A stretch of 64,000 nucleotides of DNA, taken from Metellina segmentata (Eukaryota > Arthropoda > Arachnida > Araneae > Tetragnathidae). The translations under genes were made by a program, and so were the position numbers. Below, piece after piece: positions 1-11,612 of this stretch. The notes under the pieces are model-generated. The model was not told where the DNA came from. It saw only the letters and a program-made list of their open reading frames with translations, and did no database searches. Position 1 is the first letter of the stretch. The number at the start of each line of letters is the position of its first letter. The DNA lies in the NCBI GenBank assembly GCA_947359465.1, contig OX375876.1, positions 80,064,359 through 80,128,358 of the forward strand, written 5' to 3'.

Positions 1-280
1 ATATCCGTGTCTTTCTCAATAACAGTTTGCGTTGTAGGCACAGCACATATTGCTGCGTATAATAAGGCACGTGATGTTCTGTCATGTTCAGAGAGTCAAG
101 GTTTTTCTTTCACCCTGCCTTCTCAAGGAGTCCTTAATTGGTTTCTTTCGCTTCGTGCGGTGAAGTTTTCGTCCTCAGTGGAGTGATATAAATTGCCTTT
201 TTAGTCTGGTTTCTGGAAAAATTTGACTACTATCTCCTACAAAAGTGACCAACTGTCGAAAAGTAAACACGTATACTACA

Positions 281-880
281 GAACCAAACGAATTCATATA
301 AAGCAAGCATCACACTTAAAAGCATATTGTTGGAGATATTGAATACCTCTGCAGACATCATTTATCCCTTCTGGTGGTTAACTCAACGAGGTACGTCGTA
401 CATAGAAAATTATAATCCAGATCTTGATGAACGAGATATCTCGTCATTAGAAGAACTACTGAACCAAACGAATTCATATAAAGCAAGCATCACATTTAAA
501 AGCATGTTGTTGCTGTTTTTTTAATTACGGCGGGCACTCGATTGTTAATTATAGGCCACTTCAAGGCCGGGAAACGATGGTCATTTGTGAAGAGGCACCC
601 AATAGGCGACCATCACTACCCCTAACTAAGGACAGAACAATTACATCCATGCCCTGACCCCGGATTCGAACCATGAACCTTCCTATCCAGAGGCCAACAC
701 CTTAACGACTAGACCGGTTGGTCGGCAAAAGCATATTGTTGGAGATATTGAAACCTCTGTTGACACCATTTAACCTTTCTGGTGGTTAACTCGACCAGGT
801 ATCTCGTACATAGAAAATTATTAACCAGGTTTTGATGAACGAGATATCTCGTCATTAGAAGAAAACTTATCAGATCTTGA
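281..880 (+). repeat. Two-copy 180-bp tandem repeat with an open reading frame, split by a SINE
   Basis: A unit beginning GAACCAAACGAATTCATATA at 281 starts again at 461, a period of 180 bp, which is exactly 60 codons. The first unit is open in one frame (for example residues DLDERDISSLEELLNQTNSY across the unit junction) and reads straight into the second unit. The second unit is interrupted at 512 by a SINE and resumes at 727 with the same AAAAGCAT start. After the SINE the second unit has indels and a stop (GGTTAA), so it is decayed. I do not recognise the protein family. It may be a duplicated exon or a fragment of an unknown mobile-element protein. Confidence 0.7.
513..726 (-). mobile_element. 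tRNA-derived SINE (family C) with target-site duplications
   Basis: On the minus strand the element opens with a tRNA-like head. It contains a B-box GGTTCGAATCC (662-672) and an upstream A-box-like segment near 695-715. It ends in a short A-run, read as the T-run at 515-522 on the plus strand. It is flanked by 15-bp near-identical direct repeats at 498-512 (AAAAGCATGTTGTTG) and 727-741 (one mismatch), as expected for LINE-mediated integration. Its 3' body (GGCGGGCACT region) recurs near 53938-54025. The head is too diverged and lacks an acceptor stem, so it is not a functional tRNA gene. Confidence 0.85.
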
Positions 881-949
881 GATCGTCATAAAAAAAAATA
901 TATATATAAAAAAAAAAAACATCTGGCCATTAGTACAATTGGTCAGGTA

Positions 950-1477
950 GTGTTGGACGAGGCTAATAGGTTACTGGGGTATATTAAAATGACTGTAACT
1001 TCAAGGGATAAGAATATAATCTTGCCGTTATATAAGGGTTTAGTAAGACCACATCTAGAATATGCTGTACAATTCTGGGCTCCATATATGAGAAAGGACA
1101 TAGAATCAATTGAAAGGGTTCAGCACAGAGCTACAAAAATAATAAAGGGGCTAGCAAATTTCGACTATAATGAACGTTTAAGTAAGCTAAACATGTATAC
1201 ACTGGAAAGAAGAAGAAGGAGGGGGGATTTGATTCAGCTTTTCAAGTTTGTAAAACAAGGGGACACAGAGGGCTTAAATTTCAATAGGGATAACAGAACA
1301 AGGGGCCATGGGTATAAATTGAATAAGACACATTTTAATCGGGATTTAAGGAAAAACTACTACTTTAATAGGGTAATAGACAGTTGGAACGCGTTGCCAG
1401 AAAATATAGTTAATTCAAAGGGAGTGTACGAATTTAAGACACAATTGGATAGTCAGTGGGAATTGGAGAATTCATAA
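950..1477 (+). pseudogene. C-terminal reverse transcriptase fragment of a CR1/L2-like LINE
   Basis: This open frame of about 175 residues matches the C-terminal part of non-LTR retrotransposon pol downstream of the RT catalytic core. Visible signature blocks are LYKGLVRPHLEYAVQFWAP, ERVQHRATKIIKGL, ERRRRRGDLIQLFK, RTRGHGYKL and NRVIDSWNALPENIV. These are conserved in CR1/L2/jockey-type elements. The catalytic RT motifs and endonuclease are missing, so the copy is 5'-truncated, the usual outcome of target-primed reverse transcription. The frame itself is intact to its TAA stop, suggesting a fairly recent insertion. It is followed by a short hairpin and a hexanucleotide repeat tail. Confidence 0.9.
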
Positions 1478-1550
1478 ACAAAGGACCAGCCTTGTTGGGC
1501 TTGAGCCTGTAGCTGGTCGTCAATATTTGTATTTGTATTTGTATTTGAGA
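1478..1550 (+). mobile_element. LINE 3' UTR: hairpin plus (ATTTGT)n tail
   Basis: After the stop codon a stem GACCAGC (1484-1490) pairs with GCTGGTC (1512-1518). This is followed by about four ATTTGT/ATTTGA units (about 1524-1547). A 3' hairpin followed by short tandem repeats instead of poly(A) is characteristic of CR1/L2-type LINE 3' ends and marks the element's end near 1550. Confidence 0.75.
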
Positions 1551-4240
1551 TGTCTTGGCGAAATCACTTGGAGGGGGTAATTGTCGACAGATAGAGAGAC
1601 AGGTACTTTAACTGCAGTCGATGATCGAATGAGTTCCTAATTCACCTGGATATGAAGACTCTGGTCAATTTTCGAGTGATCACAGCAAGATTGCATTAAA
1701 TAGTTGCAGATTAGCTTTTCGGTTGCACACACCGAGACAAACACTTTGAAGAATCCAGACATTTACAAAAAAAGAAAAGAACCATAGTACAAAAAACGTT
1801 CTTCCAAATTCAAAATTAAATTTTCATATCGTAGTTGCACTGTTTGATCATGCATAATTAAACTAATAGTTTTCGTGTGCATAATAAATATAATATTAAA
1901 GCACAGCGACTTTTACAAGTACGCTAGTAGCAGTTGTACGCTAATAGCAAAAATGAAATTCACGGAGGATGAAATTGTACGTGCTCACTCATAATATAGA
2001 AATTTATTTTTGTTATAATTGCACCAAGTTTCCAAAATGTTGTCATTTTAATATACATCTCAAGCTACTTCAACTGTTAACCAAAAAAAATGCTTAAGGA
2101 AAAAGATTAAAAACCCAGAAATGAGCTCAAATTACCAAATACAAATTAGATATTAAGATATATATTTTGTAATTTACAGAAATAGGACGAAACTAATTAA
2201 GTCAATGAACCAGTTTATCTGTAATTTAACATAAGTGTATATTTCAAATATAAAGTGCATAGCTATGGACGCATTTGTATACTCCTTATAAACAAGATAA
2301 CAAGACCTAACTAAAAAGATAATGAAAGAATGACAATTATTAACCGTTTCATAGGGTACCACTTCAAATATACATCTCTTACACACATTATATCAACATA
2401 CTATTAAACAACATTGCGTTCTTTTCAAATGTTTTTTACCCAGACTTTCATTACCTTAAAGTATGTTTAGTTTCGAGAAGAAGAAAAGGAATCTCTCTAC
2501 GTTCGCTCCTGGTTATTTACCAATAATGGTTCCTGGTTATTTTAAAAACGACCTAAATTCTAACAAAACGGTAACTTAAGAGTCTCATTGTTCCAAGCAA
2601 TCTACTTTGTTTTTCATCAAGTATATAACCGGAAATTCAAACAATATAAACAATATAACAACCGATTACTTGTGTAGCGTAACGTTTCGGTATGTCACCA
2701 GAAACACGAAAATGTCTAAGCACACCAAGAAGACATCAAACAAAATCCGTAGGTCCGAAGTACAGAGAATCAATCAACATGACTGACACGCACTATTATA
2801 GTTTCCGCACGATTCGAAATAAGGACTCGCACTTAAGGACCAATAGACAGGACCGTTCCTTAAGTGTTAACTGCCCACGTGCAGACTCCAGCAAACAGCT
2901 CTATCTTCTCAGAACCATTTGATGTCACCCTTGATAGAGCATGGATTCAGAAGATAATTCGATTGGCCGGTCTTCTTTCTCCCTGTTCCCTAAACGCCAT
3001 CATGTCGAATGAGCTTGGGTTTTCCAATGATTTTTTGACTGTTTTAAGGCTGCTGACGCAACTAGAAGTATATTCTACAAACGTCGTTTCCAAAATTTCG
3101 ATTTTCTTTGAAATAACTATAGCCTCAGTCAGTATTTTGATAACTTTTTAATTCCAAAATGACTTTGGGAAGGATTCGAGCCTCGTGGATTCTTCCCTAG
3201 ATATAGCCCTGTCTTTAATGTAAATTATTAGCAATATATACAGATTCATAAACATATTTTATTGCAATTGTAAAAAGAACCTACGAGTATAAAATCAACG
3301 AGAACAGAAAATTTGTTGGGAAATAAGTTTCAGGCATACTGTGAATGTCTTTGAGCCGCCTGTACTACACGAGAAATCGCGCTCGTACTTGATCCGCCTT
3401 TACTGTAAAAGAAATCGCGCAAGTACCTCCAAACTATAGTCCTTTCGTATAATTAATTTTTAAATAATTTCTCCAAAGCGTATAAATTGAAATGAAGCCT
3501 AATTTTGACAGAAACACCACAAGGACTGCGAAAAGCGCAGTGATTTTTGTTACATCAACCAACTCTTTTTGAGAAAATGCTTTTCTATATTTTTAATAGT
3601 CAAATTGAAACAGTTTCTCAGGCTAACTGATACCACCTTCACGCTTACCATCTTTCCCGAGAAACGCATGCGTGTGTATGTATTTGACCAGATAGGTGTT
3701 GCACCGATGTGAGGGCTTCAACACACCAAACAATGTAATTCAAGTGCAAAACATTTTTTAATCCATCTTGAAAGAGATATAGCCACCCCTTCCTATCAAA
3801 CATAATAACCCCCTTCTCCACAACCATCCTAATCGACATTTAAATACTAGTTAACTACTCTCTCATACTAGTTAACATAAATACTACTTAATAACTCGTT
3901 CCTAGAAACGCTGATAGTACATTGGTCCAGGATGACAATCGCTTGCATCCAAACACTAGAAGCATATTGCCGCTTCACGCGTTAACTGATCTTTTGTTGT
4001 TCCTCCCATCCCAAGTGCTCTGTAGCCGAGTTGACACTAGTTTCTAGTTTCAATGTCAACAACCCCAACTCAATTTTATTTTGCAACTTAAATCGTCAAA
4101 ACGAATTAAATTTAATTCCACACAATAAACCTATCATGTAAACACAACTTAATTTTTTTTCCTCTGCGTCTGATTAGCTTTTTTCTTTCTTTACGACCTT
4201 CAGTCCTTTTCCCAGAAGCAAACTTTATTTTTCTCATTAA
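1551..4240. other. AT-rich intergenic DNA, no gene recognised
   Basis: No convincing coding sequence was seen. Short open frames at 2692-3151 and 3645-3839 have no recognisable domain. A diverged duplication of about 37 bp lies near 3351-3427, where two segments share CCGCCT and GAAATCGCGC. Nothing else can be supported. Confidence 0.5.
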
Positions 4241-4914
4241 TCTCTAATATTATAAAAGGAAATGTTTGTTTGTTTGGCCGTTTCTTTGTTTCGCGACAGC
4301 AAAATTCTGACGATTCTATGGCACTTACAGCAATGAGATTTGGCACACAGGTAGTCCAAATGTTTTGCAATTTTTGGGTCGCGGCGAATTTTAAAATTCA
4401 ATCTGGAAGACTTTTAAATGAATTTAATAGTTTTATTCTCTACCTGGTTCTTCAAACGCGTTTCTTCCGGAGAAAAGCAGAAGCCCCCGAAAATGGACTT
4501 TTTCTACCCACGTGACTTTTTTTTATATCAAAGATTGTGACATCACGCGAACTTTCTCTTCAAAACAAAAATTACATTTTCTGCCCTTTGCGTTAAAAAA
4601 AGAAACAGATTACATTTCCTGTCCCATTCCCTTTCCGCCAATGAGAGCAATAAATAAAAACATATTGTCTGGGATTGTTAAGTTTTTTATCATGAAATCG
4701 GAATCGCTAAAGATAGATTGAAAATTTCAACGGATTTGAAATCTGCGGAAAATTTCACTTTAAACTGATACCTAAAAATATGATTTTCTTTAAATAAATA
4801 ATTTTTTAATTGAATATATCTTCAACGAATTTGAAATCTGCAGAAAATTGTACACCAGATTAATACCTTACACCACGGGCACGGACAACGCCGGACTAGC
4901 CACGCAGTTGCTAG
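4241..4914 (+). mobile_element. Non-autonomous Helitron, family A, complete ends
   Basis: The element begins TCTCTAATATTATAAAAGG after an A and ends CACGCAGTTGCTAG before a T. It therefore sits between A and T and has the Helitron-type 5'-TC and 3'-CTAG termini without terminal inverted repeats. A sequence containing ACACCACGGGC precedes the end. The same termini and interior (TTTGGCACACAGGTAGTCC; AACGGATTTGAAATCTGCGG) recur in the copy at 31603-32453. No Rep/helicase coding sequence is present. Confidence 0.75.
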
Positions 4915-5896
4915 TCTAATTTGTAGCAAAAGTTTCTATGATGCTGGGGTGGACTTCAAAAGCATACGATTTGAGATGGAATGTATTATGATGAGTTTGT
5001 ATTGTGCAAATGATAAATCTCTATGAACGCCAAGTAAAACCAAAATTTTCCGTTTTTTTCTCAAAGTGTTTTGAATGCTAAGATACTAAACCATCAGAAT
5101 GGATGAATTAAAACAGACAAAACAAACATAAAATTTATACTGAAATTAAAGAAAAAGAATCAACAAACCATTTAAATCAAAATGAAATTTGTAAATTGTC
5201 GCAGTTAATGCTCAGAAGTGGAATGACAGCAATATTGAAGCAACCCTTTTATTGCGACAGTCTCTTTTCCTTCTGAATAGAATAGTTATGAAGCATCACA
5301 TTGAAAAGGAAGACATTGAAGTTCCTGGATGACTAATTGGACTGAGTTTTAAGACGTCTGCTAAATGAGATACAAATTGAGTCACCGAGAGTTGTGTTTA
5401 ATTAAAGCAGTTGAATTCACACATTGAACCCATTGTTCCTTCACAGACATAGCAGTATAATTGGGTCATTTCAAATATAATCAATTTTAAAAAGTATCAT
5501 TAGTAACATTGGGTGAAATCGCTATTTTATCGTATTTTCATTGATGAAATTAATGTGTTTATGACTATTCGAATCATGTATGGAAAGATGAATCACGACT
5601 TTTACTGACGAAATGGATAGTAGGGAAAGTTTTCAGATAAAGTTAGAACTTTGCAGTTTTAATAATTTCCCGAATTTTGAAACAATTTCTACTTTTTTTT
5701 AATGCGCAGCTATACATACCTTATTTTACAAAAGTTAAAAGTAGATATAAAAAACTAAATTTTACCATTTAATCAAAGCGTAGTTTTCATTAAAAACATC
5801 ACAACCATAATTTCCAATTGTCAAATGAGTTGTAATACGGAAAGTTTCTGTGGATATAAATGCGAACAGGTTGCCAAGATTTGAAAATATATAACA
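4915..5896. other. AT-rich intergenic DNA between two Helitrons
   Basis: I see no gene, RNA or repeat that can be supported here. Confidence 0.5.
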
Positions 5897-6914
5897 CTAG
5901 CCACAGCGTGACAGTTCTTTTCGTGGGGTCAAGTGTGACCATTGCTCGCTAACCCCCGGTGATTGCTGCGAATTGGATAACAGCCATCATGGCATTGCCC
6001 GTGGTGTTGGTTTCCTCCGTATACCAAATGTGAATTCGTAGCCTATTGGATAACGGGCAACGCCGTGATGGACTTGTCATTGTCAAATGCGCCAAATTCG
6101 AATCACGAAGAGATCCAATTAGCGTGACGTCACAATCTCTTTTGAAAATATAAATATTTTATTGAAAAATTATTTTGAAAGAAAATAAAACGTATAAGGT
6201 ATCTAACTGGTGTAAAATGTTATTAATTGTTATTAAATGTTAATTGTTATTAAAATGTTAAATTAAAATTTTCATTCTATGAGACTATGGCGACATTGCT
6301 GAGACAGAAAAAATCACTGAAGAACGCCAGTCATAACTTTAATTATTTCTTTTGCTTCACTCGAATCCTTTTATCAGGAAAACAAAATGAATTAATTTCG
6401 AATCAAACGAAGATCATTCTTAACGGTGGCAGCGTTCGTATTGGAAAAAATATTAAAAGTTTCAATTTAAAAATGATTTGTTTAAAGAAAGTCATATTTT
6501 TAGTTTTCGATCTATGTGAAATTTTCGCAGATTTCAAATCCGTTGAAATGTTTACTCTATAACGATCTAGGAGAAAGAAAAAAGAACAACACAACTAAAG
6601 TTGAAACCTTTTTTGTTTTGTTCTTCGGCTAAAGCGTTCAAACGGAAACACGGAAAAAATAAATTTAGAATAAGTCATATCTTTAAGGTGTTGTCATTCT
6701 AAGGAAAACAATAACAATTAAACATGTCATTAAATTAATTTTAAAATGTTCTAGGTGGTATTTTAAAATACCACCTAGCACCTTAAAAAAATAATTTGGT
6801 CTTCGCACAAAAATTCGGACTAGTGTGCCAAATCCCATTATTGTAAGTGCCATACATTCGTCAGGACAGTACACGCACACAACATACAAACACTTCCTTT
6901 TACAATAGTAGAGA
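5897..6914 (-). mobile_element. Non-autonomous Helitron, family A, minus orientation
   Basis: Read on the minus strand the element starts TCTCTACTATTGTA at 6914, preceded by A. It ends in CTAG at 5900-5897, followed by T, giving the A/T insertion context of Helitrons. It shares with the other copies the interior GGCACTTACAATAATGGGAT and the AACGGATTTGAAATCTGCG block. The interior from about 5930 to 6130 differs and carries the AATCACCGGGGGTTAGCGAG motif also seen at 15215, 44940 and 45495. It contains a perfect 28-bp palindrome at 6751-6778. Open frames inside are not coding. Confidence 0.75.
6751..6778. repeat. Perfect 28-bp palindrome inside the Helitron
   Basis: The left arm CTAGGTGGTATTTT is followed immediately by its exact reverse complement, with no spacer. 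It could form a hairpin or cruciform. Confidence 0.9.
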
Positions 6915-6944
6915 TAACCTAAAATTAAAATACCATTCCTTTGT

Positions 6945-7072
6945 GCATACTTCTCTCCCACTATGTCAGTACAAACTTTCATTGTGTATATGTCTATTAC
7001 TTGATATTGTATGTCTAGTGTCTGACACAGCATGGGCACCAAATATGGCGCCATAAATAAAAAAACAACCAA
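6945..7072 (+). mobile_element. SINE family B 3' end
   Basis: Contains TATGTCAGTACAAACTTTC, then CAGCATGGGCACCAAATATG and a tail rich in AACCAACC. This matches the 3' part of the SINE copies at 13294, 18936 and 19170. The tRNA-like head is absent, so the copy is 5'-truncated. Confidence 0.65.
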
Positions 7073-7740
7073 CCAACCAAAAGTGATTTTATTGCTAGTA
7101 TTTTTTTATTAAAAATCGACTTTACTCTTTCTGGTTCCATCATTTTGGCATCATTTCCATTTTTTTTTTAAATTAAATTTTACCTTTCGAACAGAAATCA
7201 AACCACAGCACACTTATAAAAAAGAAATATTTTTTGTAAGTTTTGGAAGCATAGAGATGAGTTTCATGTATGTGTAACTGGCAAGGTTTTTGTTATCTTT
7301 TTATACTTCTTTGGGAGAGTATAGTGAATAGTATCATTGAATTATTTTTTGAGTAGTGTTATTGAATTATTCATTGAATATTGGGGGAAATATATTTCAA
7401 CGAAAAATCTTCATCAAAAATCATCAAAAGTGTTTGTTACCAAATAAGAATAAGTATTTTATGGATTCACAATTTTGACAAATAAACTCTTCATCCAAAT
7501 CATGCACTTACCACATTCTTTTTTTAAATAACCAAAAGGAAATCTTATCTACAAAATTCCAACGATAGAAATTCGTTTTTAATTTCCAGAGTGGTAATTT
7601 ATAAAGAGCATATGGCAGACTCTTAAAATAAGGATGATAGTTAACGTTACAGGAAACTAACTTTTGAAGCAACATTCAGAATCACTCGAAAACTCAAAAC
7701 TGACTTTTATTGTAATCACCTTGATATTCATAATCATATA

Positions 7741-8035
7741 CAGATGGAGGACAAAATAATACGAACACCTGTGAAAAAATATGACGTATTTCACACCTGC
7801 AGTACAGACGCGCCACCTGCAACAGAAGTCCACCTCCATCCAGACTTTCGGAATTAGAGACCGTTCTGCAGGAGGAATGGGTTAATATTCCTTTAAATAT
7901 TGTCCATGACCTTTATGCATCTATCCTACGTCGCATTAAATCTGTACTTCAGTCAAAGGGTGGTCCAACCCCCTATTAATAAAGATTTTCCATTATTTCA
8001 CAGGTGTTTGTATTATTTTGTCCGTCACATGCAGG
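7741..8035 (+). mobile_element. Tc1-like transposon deletion derivative
   Basis: Terminal inverted repeats are visible. The left end carries GGACAAAATAATACGAACAC (from 7748); the right end carries the same sequence inverted (about 8005-8023) with one difference, continuing as CACCTGTG at both ends. TA dinucleotides flank both ends (7739-7740 and 8036-8037), as expected for Tc1/mariner insertion. The interior is too short for a transposase gene and retains only its last part. Confidence 0.85.
7846..7977 (+). pseudogene. Tc1-like transposase C-terminal fragment
   Basis: The reading frame from about 7846 reads SELETVLQEEWVNIP, then a segment ending RRIKSVLQSKGGPTPY and a stop. This is the conserved C-terminal tail of Tc1-family transposases (a VLxEEWxxIP block, then R-R-hydrophobic, then KGGPTxY-stop). 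All catalytic DDE residues lie upstream and have been deleted with the rest of the gene. It is a relic inside the deletion derivative. Confidence 0.85.
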
Positions 8036-10380
8036 TATCACCACCGTAGTTCGTTTTTAAACCGTGTTTACGATGTACGTGAAATGAATTATAAGGCTGG
8101 ATATAAAGCATGCACACGATTCGCCAAAGTACGGTATAGAAATTATTTTCTGGACTCTTAAATGATATTTGTATTTTCTATGAAAGGGAAAGTAATTATT
8201 CTCTCTGGTCACTTTTCAATTGTAAGTTTAACCAATTCAAATTCTGTTATTTTAGAATAATAGTGAAAATCTCTCATTAATTAAATGTTTGTACGAAAGT
8301 AATCTTGATACTGAAGTTAATTAAACTTGGAAAGCAAGCAGAAAAAAAGCGTAGTCACTCCTATATTGCCCTTTGTAGTCTAAAATCTAAGAAAGCCTTG
8401 TTCTCATTTCATTAACGACTTAATTGCTTGGACCACAAGCACATCCATTGACCTGAAACTCACTTCACAATGAAAAGATGAACACAGCAGAGTCACTTTA
8501 ATGCGGGAGTAGCTTTGACAGCTTTTTTCAGCAAGCGTCGAGCACAGTACATAGGAAGTATCTTGTGTCTGCTCCACTCAACAAAGGGAAATGTCATTAA
8601 GCAGAGAAGTAAAAGTAGGACTACACAAAAAAGTGCGCAAACAACAACGCAGTGAGAAGCACATCCAGAGGTGCATGAGAGTTAAACCTTGACCTGTTTT
8701 GTAGCATCCAACAGGAAAACAAATGCATTGAAAAAATAACTGTCACGGGATTTAATAAGTAGTATATGTTGGACTTGTAGTAATCATATTGCCGAGTGGT
8801 AATAGTTGAACTTTTCTACAATTGTTTGTTTTTAAAACCGTGCTTGTTAATTTTCTTGGTTTGTTTGAAAATTGTCAACAGAAAGCCAGACGCATTTGGC
8901 CTTCGTTCTTACATTTCTTATTGTTAAAGGAAATAATCAATCCATTGAAAGCACTGATCGTGAAATTTATGGAAAGGAGTTGTCATTGACTGTTATAAAT
9001 GTTATGTAACAAGAAATATATAAGTTTGATAAAGATTAATTAATTAAACAAGCACATATAAACACATGATGAAGCAGAAAAGTGGCATTGCACATTATTT
9101 GAATAATATTACAAATAATCAGAAATTCAAAACATTTTGTATTAAATTACTTATTTTGAAGTAGTTTGATATCACTGAATACCTGTTTTGAATTGCATAT
9201 TTATGTTTAAGGGAAACCTATTCGGGCTCTCGAAAACAAACATACAATCTGAAATGAAACGGTTCTTTTTTGCGTTTGATTAATTTCTTCGTTTGTATAA
9301 TCTAGAGTTAAGGGCTTTGAATATTTCAATAAAAAATGTGTATGTTATCAAATTAAAAAAATTACAGACATACAACACATAAATATTCATTCCTTATTTT
9401 AAGAAAAAACTAAAATAATTCATTTTTATACAAATTGGGGATGTGAATATTAATCAAGATATATGAATGAGAACACATCATAGTGAATTCTCTTCAAACA
9501 CAGCTAAAAGGATAAAAAATTAGTGAGAATAGGATAAGAGTTTACCTACAACACTGGTTCTACTATCCCAATTCAGATAGAGCTTGGCATCTATAAGCAT
9601 AAGATGCAAGATATCGCTATACAGATAATATTCTCCTATGGCGCATTGTGATGACGCAAGGCAGGTCAGTGTTGGCAGATTTCCCTATATTGATTTCTCT
9701 TTCGAATTTTTTTGCCTAAATTTAATGTTCTCTTCAACGTTGATTATCTAAACTACTATTTTATCGTCTCCACTCCTTTAGAAAACAATCTCAAGTAATA
9801 ATAAATTTCAAGTGCAGCTAAGCTTAAGAAAATTGAATTTTTCCAAAATATTTAGGTAACTGTGCAATTTTAAAATTCCAAAAGGCTAGTTTGGAAATAA
9901 AACAACTTGGATCAGAAGTTATAAAGCTATTTATTAAAATTAATAATTTGCACATGAACACACTCAACTACCCAATTTATTAGTAATAAATATAGCAATC
10001 AAATCAGTAAAATTTGAAATAATCACCAATGAGAAGGGATGAGCCCCTGGTGATGCGTTGCCAATTTGTCTATACTACATTATATTTCCGTCAGCAGCAT
10101 ATCCTTAAATCTTTACAATCAACTGTTTTCAATTGGATCCTATTTTTAGTTTTAGATTCAATGCCAATGCCTCATTAATGAAAGTGTGTGGTTAAATGCA
10201 TGTGTTTGCTTTGTAAAATTTTTTAGCATTTTTCTTGCCCAAACTTGCTTTTCAACACCCCTCTGTTCCCCTGGGCACAGCATTGCCACCCAATATACCT
10301 TCAGCGCACATAAGGAGTGGAAGAACCCACTTCGGGTTGGTTGGTTCGATTGGGCCATTGATGGCTCAAGAGTGATTTCT
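8036..10380. other. AT-rich intergenic DNA
   Basis: No recognisable gene or repeat. The overlapping open frames on both strands near 10158-10485 partly reflect the SINE that follows. Confidence 0.45.
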
Positions 10381-10384
10381 GTCA

Positions 10385-10510
10385 ATGCTACGACAAACAC
10401 AATGAACATTTTACAAACACGAAAGAAACACACTCAGGGAGAAATTGAACCTACACCACCTACAATTTCCAAGCTAGCACAGTGAGCATACGCATCTGAC
10501 CAAGACGACC
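10385..10510 (-). mobile_element. SINE family B, diverged copy with tRNA-like head
   Basis: On the minus strand from about 10510 a head beginning GTCGTCTTGGTCAGATGCG leads to a B-box-like GGTTCAATTTC. It continues into a body (GTGTTTCTTTCGTG, then TGTAAAATGTTCATTGTG) aligning with the 13294-13465 copy. It is diverged and its 3' end is unclear. Confidence 0.6.
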
Positions 10511-10869
10511 TCGAACCCACTATGGGAAACTGATTTAATGGAGTTCAAGCAGAAATAATAGCAAAGCTCTGATAAATGTATATCAATACAAATTTATACC
10601 ATTGTATAAATATGTATCGTTGGACTTGGCTTTCATGCATGAAAAAATATTAGTTGGAAATTATTAACACATCTAAATTAATTAAAAGATTTTTTTTAAT
10701 ATTATGAACGTAGCAAAATTAATTAAAATATATTTATTTGAAGAAATTGAAAACAAAACAAAATTAGTGAGATACTTGACCTTGGTTTTTGAAACGAATA
10801 CATCAGAGTAGGTTTAAGAATGCGGGTGAAATACCAATGGCATGCTTAAGATGTTCATCAGAAGGTAAA

Positions 10870-11134
10870 TAATTAACGTCCTACTGTAGCAACACAACGG
10901 CTATTGGCGACGATACGGGATCAGTCCCGGAGGGAATGATCCAAGGACAATTCGTAATTTTGAACGACGGTCGGATGACGAGATCAACACCTGTGCTAAA
11001 CCCCATTCTCGAATCTTCTATAGAACGATTGAACGCACACCAATCCCTACGTACACGATGGTCTCTGCTTTTTGACCTCGCAACCCTCCGGTTGCAAATC
11101 TGTTACCCTTCCAACTGAGCTACGGTGGCCCGTC
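10870..11134 (-). mobile_element. SINE family A, near full-length
   Basis: On the minus strand the tRNA-like head starts near 11134 with GGCCACCGTAGCTCAGTTGG, which contains the A-box TAGCTCAGTTGG. The copy ends in the family's 3' module, which reads GATCCCGTATCGTCGCCAAT, then GTTGTGTTGCTACAG and GACGTTAATT, near 10870. The same 3' module recurs many times in this window. The B-box is degraded. Confidence 0.8.
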
Positions 11135-11261
11135 AATTATATAGATTCATGCTCAAGAAGCTGAATGACTATGGATCCCAGGAGAAGAGAGTGCTTAAAA
11201 CTGCGACGTACATCGCAGAACAAATAAAGTTTTTGAAGAACAATTTTTCCTTAATTTTGAT

Positions 11262-11318
11262 CACAGCCCGTTGTGTTGCTTTAGTATGATGTTAATTAAA
11301 AATTACCAATTACCTTAA
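11262..11318 (+). mobile_element. SINE family A 3' fragment
   Basis: Carries GCCCGTTGTGTTGCTTTAG followed by ATGATGTTAATTAAAAATTA, the terminal module of family A. Only the tail is present. Confidence 0.65.
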
Positions 11319-11612
11319 TTTTATAAAGCTTTTTGACGATATTTTTTAAAATCATAAGTAAAGATATTCTGCAGTGCAAAGAGCGCTCCTTGCCACACCT
11401 TTTTTACTTTTCTAGCTACGGAAAAACCTCCCTACACCGCCATAAACACTTAATAACACATCATCTAAGTCCATGACAAAATATTTAACTTCAAAAGTTA
11501 TCGACAGAATTGCAAATTCTTAAAGTATGCCTTGGTTTTAAATAAAGTAAGTTAATTAGTTTTGATGTATTTTATTACAAATATGTAATATATATTTAGC
11601 CAATAACTGTGT

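Noticed and set aside
640..726. tRNA gene on the minus strand
   Set aside because: A and B boxes are present, but there is no paired acceptor stem. The sequence continues into a SINE body with an A-tail and target-site duplications.
1524..1547. (ATTTGT)n as an independent microsatellite
   Set aside because: It directly follows a LINE 3' hairpin and is best read as the LINE's own tail.
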